Shown in pieces: positions 41,636 through 51,582 of a stretch of 64,000 nucleotides of DNA. The number at the start of each line of letters is the position of its first letter. Position 1 is the stretch's first letter. Position numbers and translations under genes: made by a program. The stretch spans positions 5,122,501 to 5,186,500 of the forward strand of contig JACJXX010000001.1 of the NCBI GenBank assembly GCA_020636435.1, in the 5' to 3' direction. This DNA is from Lewinellaceae bacterium. GTDB taxonomy: Bacteria > Bacteroidota > Bacteroidia > Chitinophagales > Saprospiraceae. Below the pieces are notes generated by a model. The model was not told the origin of the DNA. It did not search any database and saw nothing but the letters and a program-made list of their open reading frames with translations.

Positions 41636-43129
41636 TCACTCCAGGTATTCCACTTCCATATCATAACTCCACTGGTCAAAGTACAAATTTCCGCCGCGCC
41701 ATTCCACTTCGCCGCGCTGAAAGTCCACCGTTTCGCTGCGCGGGTAGATTTTCGCCGGGAAGAAATCGCCGGAAAAGTCATCGTTGACGATGAGCCGGTA
41801 GGCGTCGGCGCCGCCGAAGAAGAAGCGGTGTGCATCCTGGCCTTTTATGTCCTGGAGGTTGAAGTCGGGGTCGGCAGGTACCCAGCCAATCCCCTCAAAG
41901 TAGAGTTCCGTCCAGTCGTGGAGGTTCTTGTTCCCAGGGTACAGGAACCAGCCGCTCTGCCATTTGGCGGGGATGCCGTTGTACCGGCAAAGGGTGATGA
42001 AGAGCAGGGCCTTCATGCCACAGTCTCCCCGCCGGTTTTGCAGGCAGTAATAAGGAATATCGGGCATGGTGGAATACTCCAGGGCGCTGGCCCAGGGTAT
42101 ATTTTTTCCGATCCACTGATAGATCAGCCAGGCCTTCTGTACAGGATCCTGTTCTTCGCCTACAATCTCCCTCGATAAGGTTTCCAATTCGGGGCTGAAG
42201 CGGACGTGCTGCGCTCTTTCCTGCGTAAAATGCCTGTACAGTTCGCTGCTCGTGTCGTAAGGCTCGATGGGCAACTCCAGCAGCGGGAACCACTCGTCAT
42301 AAGCGGTATAGGTGGCCTGATACTGAAATTCCGTCCACTCTCCTGCCCGGGCGGGCCGCTCCATATATATAGAGGTGTGCGGATAGGCGAGGGGAGAGAT
42401 GATATAGAATGGCTCGCTGGCCCGATCCAGTTGTACGGCGGAGAGGCGGCTGCGGCTGGCCCTCGGGAAAGGCAGCCAGGCGCGGATCATCTGGCCGGCC
42501 GGCGCGGCATCGGGTTTTACCTTAAGGGTGTAGGTGATCCGGAGCTGCCGGGGGCGGGCGATGGCACCTTTTGCTTCTTTAATGGCGGCAACAGCTTCCG
42601 GAAGGTAATCCTTCAGGAACTGATCCAGTTCGCTCACCCGGGGCCCGTCTACTTCTTCCCGGCGTTTTTTTGCCGCCTCGTTGACCCGGAACAGGTTCCA
42701 TACGGCGTTGCGGAAATAGCGTTTTTCTCCATCGATGAGGCGCATTTCGAGTTCCCCGGAGGTTTCCCATTTAGCCAGTTGCTCCGCAGAAAGTTCCGGA
42801 TAATAGGGTTTCAAAGTTTCCCGGACGTAAGCCTCGTCCCGGTTGAAGTCCAGCCGGATGCGATCGAGGAGAGCAGATTCAAGCTCTAAGCCGTAAACCT
42901 GGGCAGGAGAGAGGCCGCCGCCGGCAATGCGTTCGCCGATCAGTTGCTGCGCCTGCGTAAACGCTCCGGTGGCGATGGCCTCGTTGATGGCAGGGAATGG
43001 GGTTTGGGCGGTTAGGGCCGGGGCGAATAGAAGGAAAAACAGGTTGAAACAGGAAAATGCCTGGAAATACTGTGGTTTCCGGCATTTCCATCCATTTCCG
43101 CCCGTATGGATCTCGGTTTTACTCCTCAT
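41636..43129 (-). CDS. Transglutaminase-like domain protein, exported
   Basis: 497 residues with a hydrophobic signal segment near residue 27-41 (FNLFFLLFAPALTAQ). The transglutaminase-like/cysteine-protease triad is complete: Cys in RRGDCGMKALLF, His in LHDWTELYFEG and Asp in VPADPDFNL. The upstream half is an all-beta domain (RITYTLKVKPDAAPAGQMIR AWLPFP region). Such proteins are usually periplasmic peptidases or act on isopeptide bonds. It is 6 bases downstream of the NlpC/P60 gene, so both form an operon. The N-terminal 26 residues before the signal are unusually long; a later start is possible. Confidence 0.88.
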   Translation of the reverse strand: MRSKTEIHTGGNGWKCRKPQYFQAFSCFNLFFLLFAPALTAQTPFPAINEAIATGAFTQAQQLIGERIAGGGLSPAQVYGLELESALLDRIRLDFNRDEAYVRETLKPYYPELSAEQLAKWETSGELEMRLIDGEKRYFRNAVWNLFRVNEAAKKRREEVDGPRVSELDQFLKDYLPEAVAAIKEAKGAIARPRQLRITYTLKVKPDAAPAGQMIRAWLPFPRASRSRLSAVQLDRASEPFYIISPLAYPHTSIYMERPARAGEWTEFQYQATYTAYDEWFPLLELPIEPYDTSSELYRHFTQERAQHVRFSPELETLSREIVGEEQDPVQKAWLIYQWIGKNIPWASALEYSTMPDIPYYCLQNRRGDCGMKALLFITLCRYNGIPAKWQSGWFLYPGNKNLHDWTELYFEGIGWVPADPDFNLQDIKGQDAHRFFFGGADAYRLIVNDDFSGDFFPAKIYPRSETVDFQRGEVEWRGGNLYFDQWSYDMEVEYLE

Positions 43130-43135
43130 CGGTTT

Positions 43136-44326
43136 TTACATTTCTTTATATTGAGGCACTTCTTTCAACGGCGGTACGCCATTCTGCCCCGGATCCTGCA
43201 ACATTCGCCGGGCACGAACGAAGGAATTCAGGCGGTATTCCGTAAAGTCCGGGTCGGCCCGCCTCAGGCTCTCCACCTTAACAATACCGGAAGAATGAAT
43301 GATCTTTCCCTCTCCGAGATAGATCGCTACGTGAGTGATCTTTTCGGGCTTGTCTTCAGTGGCTTTGCGGCCGAAGAAGAGCAGGTCGCCCGGCTGCAGG
43401 CCGGCCAGGGTAGTATCGGTTTCCACCGGCACGCCGACGTGCACCTGCTGGGAGGCGTCGCGGGGCAGGAGCAGGCCGTTGAGGTAGAATACGGTCTTGG
43501 TAAAACCGCTGCAATCCACCCCTTTGCCTGAAGTGCCGCCCCAGAGGTAAGGCCGCCCCATGAAGCGAAAGGCGGTTTCGATGATCTTTTCGGCGCTGGG
43601 GTCGCGGGAGGCCAGCCACAATTCATAGTTCATTACATCCTCATCGGGCACGTAGGCTGCCCTGCCGTCCGGATACTGCAATTTGCTGAACCCTCCTTCG
43701 GAACCCTGGTATAACAAGATGTTGCCCGCCAGCAGGTCGGAGACGCGCTGCGCCCCGGTAGCCGGAGCCGCCAGGGAAAAACCCTGGTCGGGCAGGTAGG
43801 CCACTTTTTCAGCCTGTTGCCATTGCCGGTACTCCGCTTCCGTCATGGCTACAAAGCCTCCGGGGTCGAGCCAGCCGAGGTAGCTGTCGGGCGTTTGCAC
43901 CAGAAACCAACCGCCGCTTTCCTTGTATACCCGCAGGGGGGTGCCCAGGGTAGACTGCGTGGCCAGCTCTGCCGAATGCCGGGGCTCGGAACGGATGTTG
44001 CAGGCCGAGAGGTTGACTACGCCAAAGGATTTGCCCTGAAGGCTGGTGTCGGGAAGTATCCGGATGCGGTTGAGGGTAGAAAACCCTGCCTCCCGCAGGC
44101 GCTGTTCCAAAGAGCGGAGGGCATCCGGCAGGTTGGATTCGCCTTTGAGCACGATCTTGCCGCCTTCCTGTTCTGCGGCAACGTCGAATAAGGCCACCCG
44201 TTTGTCCGGAGCATGAGCCTGCCTGACCTGTTCCAGAAGGGCATCCACTTCAGGAGGCAAGCCCTCCTGTTTTTGGCAGGCGAGAAGGGCAAGGGCCAGA
44301 AAGGCAAGAAGGGGGAAGCTTTTCAT
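43136..44326 (-). CDS. Lipoprotein with SH3-like and NlpC/P60 endopeptidase domains
   Basis: 396 residues, lipobox LALLAC at 12-17. After a short N-terminal domain (about 40-95, BON-like KIVLKGESNLPDALRSLEQRL) come two SH3-type segments (SACNIRSEPRHSAELATQS, then GGWFLVQTPDSYLGWLDP) and a C-terminal NlpC/P60 domain with Cys in GVDCSGFTKTVF, His in ITHVAIYLGEG and a third polar residue in IIHSSG. The family cleaves D-Glu-mDAP bonds in peptidoglycan peptides. It is first in the operon with the transglutaminase-like gene. This would release or recycle dipeptide-containing fragments, matching the epimerases elsewhere in the window. Confidence 0.92.
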   Translation of the reverse strand: MKSFPLLAFLALALLACQKQEGLPPEVDALLEQVRQAHAPDKRVALFDVAAEQEGGKIVLKGESNLPDALRSLEQRLREAGFSTLNRIRILPDTSLQGKSFGVVNLSACNIRSEPRHSAELATQSTLGTPLRVYKESGGWFLVQTPDSYLGWLDPGGFVAMTEAEYRQWQQAEKVAYLPDQGFSLAAPATGAQRVSDLLAGNILLYQGSEGGFSKLQYPDGRAAYVPDEDVMNYELWLASRDPSAEKIIETAFRFMGRPYLWGGTSGKGVDCSGFTKTVFYLNGLLLPRDASQQVHVGVPVETDTTLAGLQPGDLLFFGRKATEDKPEKITHVAIYLGEGKIIHSSGIVKVESLRRADPDFTEYRLNSFVRARRMLQDPGQNGVPPLKEVPQYKEM

Positions 44327-44380
44327 AGTACAAATTTAAAACACAAAAGTATCCTGGAGCCCAAATATATCCAATTTCCT

Positions 44381-44420
44381 AAAAAACGAAGGCCGCCCCC
44401 GTTATCGGGAGCGGCCTTCG
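44381..44420 (-). terminator. Rho-independent terminator of the beta-helix gene
   Basis: On the minus strand: a 10-bp stem CGAAGGCCGC / GCGGCCTTCG (44411-44420 with 44387-44396), extended by an inner CCC/GGG pairing, followed by T6 (44381-44386). It is 27 bases beyond the stop of the beta-helix gene. Confidence 0.88.
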
Positions 44421-44447
44421 CCTGAGCGTTTAAGAGTAATTTATTGC

Positions 44448-45443
44448 TTAATAACCGTTGGAAGATTTGGCTTCGAGCCCACCCTGGTGGAAATCGAAGT
44501 TGCTGACCCGGCTGCTGATCTCATTGCCTACCGAAGAGCTGTTGTTTTCGAAGCGGCAGCTGGTCATGATGGCGTCGCAAACGCCTTTGGAGGAAGCGGT
44601 GCGGTCGTTGTATACGCCGCTGCCCCGGATGTAGGCGATGTTGGCGACGAAAACGCAGTTCCGGACATTGGGAACGGCCTGTCCGAAATCAGCCTTGTTG
44701 AACATGCCGGCGCCGTAGGTAGCCTCGTTGCCTTCGAAGAGGCAGTTGGTGATCTGCGGAATGCATTTGCCGTTGTTGCCGTCATTGAATACTGCGCCGC
44801 CGTCTACTTCGGAGATGTTGCGGATGAACTTGCAGTTTTCGATGGAAGGCATGCAAACACCGTTGCTGGCGTAGTTGTACATGCCGGCGCCCTCGCGGGC
44901 GATGTTGTCCATGAAGATGCAGTTCCGGATGCTGGGGCTGGAGTTGCCGTTGGTTGCGTCGTTGAACCAGCCGGCGCCTTTGTGGTGCAGCGGGTTTTGA
45001 GAAGCAGAACCGGCAGCAGAACCGCCCATGATCACGAAACCATCTACTACGGTGGCGTTGCTCGCGTTCTTGGTATATACTACGGTGTAGGCGTTGTCGT
45101 CTTTAGCCGGCTGCCCGATCTCGCCGCTGAGGATGGTGAGGTGCTTCAAAGCATCTCTTTGCTCCGGAGAAGACTCGTAGCCTGCGAAGCCGCCATACAT
45201 TTTCACGCCATCGGGAATGACAAAAGACTTGGTGCGGTCGCTGTCTTTAGTGGTGAAATACTTGCCTAAAGCCACCCAGATCACATCTCCGGACTTGGCG
45301 CGTAGCAGGGCTTCCTGTACGCTGCCCAAAGCTTGATCCCAGGAAGAACCATTCCCATTTGCGCCCTTTTTTACAAAGATGGTCCTGGCTTGTAGTTGGC
45401 TGATGGCCAGGATCAGTGCGGTTAATAATAATACTCTTTTCAC
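44448..45443 (-). CDS. Exported right-handed beta-helix protein, paralogue 1
   Basis: 331 residues. It starts at GTG 45443 by comparison with its paralogue at 49204-50139: both have VKR followed by the signal peptide, and the DNA just before (TTTTGAGCGTGAAAAGA) is conserved. Residues 1-20 are the signal peptide (LLTALILAISQLQA). The body is a parallel beta-helix with Pmp-like turns (GGAVFN, FEGNEATYGAGMFN, CIFMDNIAREGAGMYN), preceded by TIFVKKGANGNGSSWDQAL, typical of such surface proteins. No T9SS sorting domain and no catalytic site were seen. The frame is open up to 45500. It is divergent from the OmpA-like gene 1 kb away. A strong terminator follows. Confidence 0.85.
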   Translation of the reverse strand: MKRVLLLTALILAISQLQARTIFVKKGANGNGSSWDQALGSVQEALLRAKSGDVIWVALGKYFTTKDSDRTKSFVIPDGVKMYGGFAGYESSPEQRDALKHLTILSGEIGQPAKDDNAYTVVYTKNASNATVVDGFVIMGGSAAGSASQNPLHHKGAGWFNDATNGNSSPSIRNCIFMDNIAREGAGMYNYASNGVCMPSIENCKFIRNISEVDGGAVFNDGNNGKCIPQITNCLFEGNEATYGAGMFNKADFGQAVPNVRNCVFVANIAYIRGSGVYNDRTASSKGVCDAIMTSCRFENNSSSVGNEISSRVSNFDFHQGGLEAKSSNGY

Positions 45444-46511
45444 GCTCAAAAAAATTTTGAAGTTGGAAAAACAAAATCGCCTTAAGAAAATGGGACTCAA
45501 TTGACTGGGATGGTAAATCGCCGGAAATTGGCAAAACTGGGATGGGACACCTTCCTGTCAAAAGAGGTGTCAAACGAAGGTCACAAATGTGGGATATACA
45601 GTGAGAGCCTAAGCTCTGGTATCAACGACATGGGATGAGTCGTCAAATACTGAAAACAAAAACAGAATATGGATTCTCTTCTAATGGGATATTGGGATGG
45701 AAGAAAATCCGTTTTTCACGCTTAACTTTGTCTATTTGGCTTCGGGGTATTAATGGGATATACAAAAGTATAAAATCTTTGGGAGATAATATACTGGTTA
45801 ACGGCCACTTTTTAGAATTTGTTTCACAGGGATAAAAGAAATATTAAAAATTAACAAATTCTTTTGTGCCTTAACGCTTCCACAAGATAAGCAAATATAA
45901 AGGCAATAAACAAATGAATTGGAATAAATTTTTTGATGATATGTATTTTTTTTATTCGAAGCCAGGGTTTACAGGGGTTCCCATCCTTATATTCCCTTCG
46001 GGTGCAATTCTGGTTTGTACTCCCTTGTGGTTTTCGGCATGAAAACGTCTGAAATGTGCTCTATCAATGGCTTCATGGTTCCCTTGGCCCATGGTTTGCG
46101 GGGCACGGGCGGCCCAACAATAGGCCAATGCAGCCATAGAACCATCAATTTCAGGGCATTTCCCCAAGCGATGCGCCAAAGGGGTACAAATAGGAATCGC
46201 ACCCTTCCCTTCCTGCCTTCGCTCAAGCCCAGCCGGGTAAAATTCCCTCCTTCCTTCATTCCCTCCCCATTCCTGCAACAATTTCGTTTCTGATACGTAT
46301 AAAAAGTTGCCGTAAAGTGTCCATGACAGTCACAATTGGCAATGCAGAAGGCTTTCCCCCTTATTTTAACCTAATTATTTTCCTTAAATAGGGCACTTGA
46401 CCATAGTTTTCTTTATTTTGGCAATCCCGAAGATAGCAACAAGGGTTTCATTGCCCAAAATGAAAGAAAGACGGCCTAAGTGAAATTTTTTTTAGGACAA
46501 AGCTTTAATAT
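45444..46511. other. 1-kb gap with a coding relic, between the beta-helix and OmpA-like genes
   Basis: The first 500 bases are AT-rich with repeated ATGGGATAT but no gene. About 46010-46160 (minus strand) reads GNHEAIDRAHFRRFHAENHK, related to the relic at 16975-17110 and surrounded by stops and short repeats (CTTCCTTCATTCCCTCC). The last 200 bases are a probable long leader; no consensus promoter was found, only TATTTTGG at 46414. Confidence 0.5.
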
Positions 46512-49181
46512 ATGAGAATCCTATTCTTGTCCGTCCTGGCCTGCCTGTTCCTCCCTTTTATGGGCCGTAGCCAAACCTTGAAGCAAGTCCTGGATGCTGG
46601 CGATGTGTCTTTCCAGAACCGGGATTACTATAATGCTTACAGGTGTTATGAGACCATACTGAAGTATGCCGCCAAAGGCGCCTACAAGGGCGATACCCTG
46701 GCGGTGAAGTTCAGCTATGCCCGGGCAGCCCAGCGGCTCAATTATTTTTCCAGGGCGAAGAGCCTGTACGGAGAGCTTAGCCGGGAAGCCCAGGGGGTGG
46801 ACAAGAATATCCACGCACGCTCCATCTTCAACCAGGCCAAGATGCTGCAAAACCTGGCCCAGGACAGCATGGGCTACTACAGCCTGGCGCTGGATACCTA
46901 CCAACTTTTCCTGGGTGAAGAGCTTTTCCGCGATATTGAAGGGGAAGCCAACATCCAGGAGCGTTTCAAACAGGCTGCCGAGTCGGGTATACTCAGTTGC
47001 GATTCCCTTCGGAATGCATCTGCTGTCCGGACCGACAGCCTCTACCGCCTTCCGGAACCCATCAATTCAGGCTATTCGGAATTGGGGCCGGTGCGGATAG
47101 GCAATACCCTTTATTTCTCCTCCATCCGTTTTCTGCCAACCGGTATCGGTAAACCACGCCAGTCCCTGTTCTACACCAAGCAATTGATGGCGACCTTCAA
47201 AGAAGGAACCGGCGGGGAAACCGGCGTGGAAGCAGTGGACAGCTTCCTGGTCCTGCCGAGATCTGAGAATTACAACGCCGATAATATACACACGCTGCAT
47301 ACGGCCTTCAGCCAGGACGGCAACCTGATGTTCTTTACCCAGTGCGTCCAGGAAAAAGAAGATATATTCTGCTCGCTTTACGTGCGCCGGCGCCAGGCCG
47401 ACGGCGCCTGGGGCACCCCTCAGAAACTGGCCATCAGCGCCGATAACAACGAGTTTACCACCACCCAGCCCAGCATCGCTTTCGACTGTGCTTCGGGCAC
47501 AGAGTGGTTGTACTTTTCTTCTGACCGCCCCGGTTCTAAAGGAGGGCTGGACATCTGGCGGGCCGAGGTAAAAAGCGACGGAGGCCTGGGAGATCCCGAA
47601 AACCTCTCGGCCATCAATACGATCTGGAACGAGGCCACGCCTTTCTTTCACAACCTTTCCCAACGCCTTTATTTCAGCTCTGACGCTGCGCCCGGCTTTG
47701 GCGAATACGATATTTTCTACAGCGAGTTCAAGGACGGCTCCTGGCTGCCGCCGCAGAATATGGGCTTGCCATATAATAGTGGTTACAATGATCAGTACTT
47801 TTTCCTGACGGAAGACGGAAAACAGGAGTATTTCACCTCCGACCGGCCCCGGTCCTTCCGGTTTGTGGAGGAGCTGGAATTCTGTTGCACCGATATTTAT
47901 ACGATGGGCAATAAGGTGAGCCGAACCATCGAGGTGAGCCTGGCCGATTGCGATGAAGACTACAAACTGGAGAAGGCCGTGGAACTCTATGAATTGTCCT
48001 GCGGCGAGCGCAAGCTAATTGGGGAGCCTCAGGCAATCGTGGGCCAGGGCACGGCTTCTTTCGATGTGCAGCTCTACCGCAATTATGTGGTAGTCGCCAG
48101 AAATTCTGCCTCCGAAATAACCCGCGAGAAACAATTCGACCTTTCCGAAGAGCAGTTTATTCGCAGTGACAAAAAGATCAGTTGGAAGCCCGATCCTTTC
48201 TACCCCACCTGGCGGGATTTGAAAGTGGTGGCCTATGATGCCTCCACCGGCGGGATGTTGGAAGGCGCGTCGGTGACGGTGAAGGCCGCCGGGGCGGAGT
48301 CCGCGTTGCAGGGCACCGGCAAGCAAGGCAATATTTTCCGGATAGAACCAGATGTAGAATACCTGGTCACGGTGAATGGCCCGGGCCAGCCAGGCTCCGA
48401 TTATGGAACGGCGCAGGAGGGTTCCACCGACCCGGTTTTTTCTGGGGCGCAGTTTCAGGATTACCTCTCGGTAGATACCATATATAGCTACCGGCTTTCC
48501 AATTCTATAGACATGCTCCGGCTGTGTGGAAGAGACGAGTTGAGAATAGGGATGAAAGTTAAGCCGCCCGAACTGCCCCTTCCCATTGTCCTCTATTTCG
48601 ACCACGACAGGCCCTCGAGATACAGAGGGCGTGCCGACCGGACCAGTGAGGGTTTTGACGATGCCATCCGGCTTTACCTGCAGAACCGGGAAACCTTCCT
48701 GAAAAATAACGACCCCTCGGAGGCGCGCCGGGTAAATGCCTTCTTTGACCGGGAAGTCAGCGGTGGCCTGAGCACGCTGGATAACCTGGCTGAGTCGCTT
48801 CTGGAATACGTAGATTATATGGGCGAGGACGAAAAGCTGACCATTGAAATTCAAGGCTATTGCAGCCCCCGTGGCGACAGTATTTACAACCGGCTGCTCA
48901 GCAAGCGCCGCATACAGTGCGTGCGAACCTACCTGGAATCCTTTTCTCAGGATGGAAGAGAACTGAGGGAATTCGTCGGTACCAAGTTCATCGTCAAAGA
49001 ACTGCCGCTCGGAGAATCCCGGGCCAGCAGCACTTATCCGGACAACGACCCCAACTCGATATGGGGCATCGGCCCGGCCCTCGACCGCCGGGTGGAAATT
49101 GTGGATTTGAGTAAAGGGGGCAAAGGAGAGGAACTCACCAAACTGCCTGACAATCCGGCTGCCCAGGAACAGGATCCATAA
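46512..49181 (+). CDS. TPR / PD40-propeller / OmpA-like protein, paralogue 1 (T9SS- or gliding-associated)
   Basis: 889 residues. Signal peptide 1-20 (FLPFMGRSQ). Residues 21-150 are TPR-like helices (DYYNAYRCYETILKYA). Residues 180-480 are a PD40/WD40-like propeller (LYFSSDRPGSKGGLDIWRAE near 334, with YFTSDRPRSFR later). A carboxypeptidase-regulatory-like beta domain follows, and 740-870 is OmpA-like (IEIQGYCSPRGDSIYNRLLS, then KRRIQCVRTYL). In the OmpA domain the peptidoglycan-binding Asp of GHTD is replaced (GYCSPRG), while the Arg is kept. Proteins of this build (PorE, SprE-neighbours) anchor T9SS or gliding parts to the cell wall. It is followed by a divergent beta-helix gene, the same pairing as its paralogue. 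Confidence 0.86.
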   Translation: MRILFLSVLACLFLPFMGRSQTLKQVLDAGDVSFQNRDYYNAYRCYETILKYAAKGAYKGDTLAVKFSYARAAQRLNYFSRAKSLYGELSREAQGVDKNIHARSIFNQAKMLQNLAQDSMGYYSLALDTYQLFLGEELFRDIEGEANIQERFKQAAESGILSCDSLRNASAVRTDSLYRLPEPINSGYSELGPVRIGNTLYFSSIRFLPTGIGKPRQSLFYTKQLMATFKEGTGGETGVEAVDSFLVLPRSENYNADNIHTLHTAFSQDGNLMFFTQCVQEKEDIFCSLYVRRRQADGAWGTPQKLAISADNNEFTTTQPSIAFDCASGTEWLYFSSDRPGSKGGLDIWRAEVKSDGGLGDPENLSAINTIWNEATPFFHNLSQRLYFSSDAAPGFGEYDIFYSEFKDGSWLPPQNMGLPYNSGYNDQYFFLTEDGKQEYFTSDRPRSFRFVEELEFCCTDIYTMGNKVSRTIEVSLADCDEDYKLEKAVELYELSCGERKLIGEPQAIVGQGTASFDVQLYRNYVVVARNSASEITREKQFDLSEEQFIRSDKKISWKPDPFYPTWRDLKVVAYDASTGGMLEGASVTVKAAGAESALQGTGKQGNIFRIEPDVEYLVTVNGPGQPGSDYGTAQEGSTDPVFSGAQFQDYLSVDTIYSYRLSNSIDMLRLCGRDELRIGMKVKPPELPLPIVLYFDHDRPSRYRGRADRTSEGFDDAIRLYLQNRETFLKNNDPSEARRVNAFFDREVSGGLSTLDNLAESLLEYVDYMGEDEKLTIEIQGYCSPRGDSIYNRLLSKRRIQCVRTYLESFSQDGRELREFVGTKFIVKELPLGESRASSTYPDNDPNSIWGIGPALDRRVEIVDLSKGGKGEELTKLPDNPAAQEQDP

Positions 49182-49203
49182 TTGATGATGCCCTTGGAAC
49201 AAA

Positions 49204-50139
49204 CTAGTCTTTTTCCGTGCCGACAGGAGAGGAGTTTCCCTTGAAAATGTTCCCGCCTATGTCCGGCTTGCACTCGCCGTTGCCGAAATATTCACAGTGG
49301 ATGCTTCCGTTGCGAACCAGGGCTTTATTGTCGATGAACTCATTGTCTCGGATAACCGGATTCACGCTGCCGCCTTTGGGTTCGTTGAAGATTCCCCCGC
49401 CGTAGGAAGCCTGGTTGGATTCGAAGTGGCATTCTCTGATCTCCGGGCTGCAATCCCCATTAATGGTTGCATTCATCATGGCGCCGCCATCCAGGTCTGC
49501 TTTGTTGTTGATAAAGGAACATTTCCAGATGACAGGCCGGCAAACACCTTTATTTATAGCGATGTTCAACATGCCGCCGCCTTCCCGGGCGTAATTGCCG
49601 GTTATGGTACAGTTGCGGAGCATTGGGCTGCTGGACTGCCCGTCGGCGGCCATGTTTAAAATGCCGGCGCCCCGAAATTCCAGGTGGTTGGCTTTATCCG
49701 AGCCGTCGGCGGCGCCACCGGTGATGCAGAACCCGTCGAGGATAGTATTTTCTCCGGCATTCCTGAAGTAGACAACTGTGAAAGCATTGTCGTGTAAAGA
49801 AGCGGTGCCGATCTCGCCACTGAGATAGGTGACGTTAGCCTGGAGGTTTCGTTGCTCAATGGCCGTCTCGAAGCCGGCGAAGCCGCCATATAGTTCCACC
49901 CCGGCCGAAAGGACAAAGGATTTGGCCCGGTCGTTGCTTTCGGAGGTCCGGTAGGTACCTTTAGACACCCAGACCTGGTCTCCCGGTTTTGCCGTTTCCA
50001 GCGCCTGGTGCAGGTTGCCCAAAGGCGCCGTCCAGGAAGCTCCGTTGCCGGCTCCGCCCTGGCTTACGAAAATGGTATTTGCTTGAACATACCCTAAAAC
50101 CAGGATATATGCCGTGAGTAGTATTGGTATTCTTTTCAC
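49204..50139 (-). CDS. Exported right-handed beta-helix protein, paralogue 2
   Basis: 311 residues from GTG 50139 (frame open to 50190); the start is supported by the conserved VKR-signal-peptide context shared with the 44448-45443 gene. The signal peptide (PILLTAYILVLGYVQA) is followed by TIFVSQGGAGNGASWTAPL and a beta-helix with Pmp-like repeats (CTITGNYAREGGGMLN, CSFINNKADLDGGAMMN, CHFESNQASYGGGIFN). Both paralogues align along most of their length. No sorting domain was seen. The function is unknown; a surface or periplasmic structural role is likely. Its 3' end faces the OmpA-like gene, 22 bases away. Confidence 0.85.
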   Translation of the reverse strand: MKRIPILLTAYILVLGYVQANTIFVSQGGAGNGASWTAPLGNLHQALETAKPGDQVWVSKGTYRTSESNDRAKSFVLSAGVELYGGFAGFETAIEQRNLQANVTYLSGEIGTASLHDNAFTVVYFRNAGENTILDGFCITGGAADGSDKANHLEFRGAGILNMAADGQSSSPMLRNCTITGNYAREGGGMLNIAINKGVCRPVIWKCSFINNKADLDGGAMMNATINGDCSPEIRECHFESNQASYGGGIFNEPKGGSVNPVIRDNEFIDNKALVRNGSIHCEYFGNGECKPDIGGNIFKGNSSPVGTEKD

Positions 50140-50532
50140 GCTCAGAAGGTTTTGAAGTTGGCGAAACAGTTGCATTATAGTAAAATTCAAAACCTTTTAA
50201 TGCAATAAGCTCGAAAAAAATAAACCTCCTTTGATAAACTTCTGATGAAGAAAATTTTTAATCTGAGTTTTTTTTTCTATTTTCATGCAACGATTCATTC
50301 TTCCCCCTCGTATATGCTGGTGCTATAAAGTTTCCCGTTAACACACACTCCCCCTTATGAGCAAAGATGACCACTCTCCCGCTGGGAGGGTTGAATTTAA
50401 TATTCCAAAATCCGTGGCGGAAAAATAGTTTTTCCCTATTTTGGGCAAATACCCGGAAGTGCAACTATCCTTTTCCGGCTCAAAATGCAGGAAAAGCTGT
50501 AACAGTTTAACTTTAACCAAAACCAATTGACC
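50140..50532. other. Gap before the PorP/SprF gene
   Basis: AT-rich, no gene. At 50372-50392 lies a small palindrome, ACTCTCCCGCTGGGAGGGTT, similar in build to the REP-like repeats at 34298 and 38533. No consensus promoter was identified for the gene that follows. Confidence 0.4.
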
Positions 50533-51582
50533 TTGAAAAGGATACTTTACCTTTGGTTATTGGCCTTCTGGGTAGTTTCCGGGCTACAGGCTCAGGATAT
50601 ACACTTCTCTCAGTTTGCCTACTCTCCCTCCAACCTCAATCCCGCACTAACCGGGGTTTTCAGAGGAAACACCCGCCTGATGGCGAACGTGAGAAGCCAG
50701 TGGACCGCCGTCCCTGTCGACTATCTTACCTTCTCTGCCGCCGGCGACCTGAAAATTCCCAAAAGGCAGGACAAGAACGGCTTTTTTGCCGCCGGCCTGG
50801 CCTTCAACTACGACCAGGCAGGCCTTTCCCGCCTCAACCTGGCCAACCTCAACCTCAGTGGTTCCTACACCCACCAACTGGCCAAAGGCGCCTATGTGAA
50901 TGCCGGCCTTCAGGCCGGGTTCAGCCGCCGGGGCTTCGACATCAACGAGCTTTCTTTCGATTCCCAGTACGACCCCTCCACCAGTACGGGAGACCCTTCC
51001 AAAAACCACGGCGAAGACTTTTCCACCTTCAGCAACAGCTTTGCCGACCTCAGCGCCGGCATCAACTTCCGTTTTCAAGACTATGGCAACTGCGAGATCG
51101 TCAACGACCTGAGCAAGCGGTCTTACCTGGACGTGGGCATCGGCTTATTCCATCTCAACCAGCCGGACCAGAGCTTCGGCAACAATGGCGATTCGAAACT
51201 CTTTATCCGCTACAGCCCCTATCTGCTGGCTAACAAACAAATTGACGACATCCTGGATATCTTCGGCAACCTGAACTTCCAGTTCCAGGGCCCCTACCGG
51301 GAATTCCTCGCCGCGCTGGGCGGCAGAGTTTATCTCGACGATACCCCGGGCAACCAGCTATCTGTAGGGTTGAGCTTTGGATATCGTTTCAATCCGGACT
51401 TTGGCGACGCGGTGTTTCCCGCCCTGGAAGTACAGGTGGGCCCTATAAACGGCAGCTTTTCTTACGATATCAATATATCAGACTTTAACGTGGCAACCCG
51501 GCATAGAGGCGGCCCGGAGTTTACGATCCGGTACATCATCAGCAAAGTCTGCTTTGATAAATACTTCTGCCCCCTGCTGTAA
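50533..51582 (+). CDS. PorP/SprF family type IX secretion outer-membrane protein
   Basis: 349 residues. Signal peptide 1-21 (VVSGLQAQ). The mature N-terminus QDIHFSQFAYSPSNLNPALTG is the family signature, followed by TRLMANVRSQW and an outer-membrane barrel of amphipathic strands ending in an aromatic/Leu terminus (CPLL). PorP/SprF proteins hold SprB-like adhesins on the cell surface. The start is uncertain: no ATG; TTG 50533 begins right at the signal peptide, TTG 50527 is an alternative. It is the first of three genes (PorP/SprF, OmpA-like, adhesin), the typical order for a T9SS adhesin locus. Confidence 0.92.
   Translation: MKRILYLWLLAFWVVSGLQAQDIHFSQFAYSPSNLNPALTGVFRGNTRLMANVRSQWTAVPVDYLTFSAAGDLKIPKRQDKNGFFAAGLAFNYDQAGLSRLNLANLNLSGSYTHQLAKGAYVNAGLQAGFSRRGFDINELSFDSQYDPSTSTGDPSKNHGEDFSTFSNSFADLSAGINFRFQDYGNCEIVNDLSKRSYLDVGIGLFHLNQPDQSFGNNGDSKLFIRYSPYLLANKQIDDILDIFGNLNFQFQGPYREFLAALGGRVYLDDTPGNQLSVGLSFGYRFNPDFGDAVFPALEVQVGPINGSFSYDINISDFNVATRHRGGPEFTIRYIISKVCFDKYFCPLL

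Noticed and set aside
45987..46259. 90-codon minus-strand gene in the 1-kb gap
   Set aside because: No start context, no family match, and it overlaps a relic that aligns in another frame with a similar broken fragment at 17 kb.
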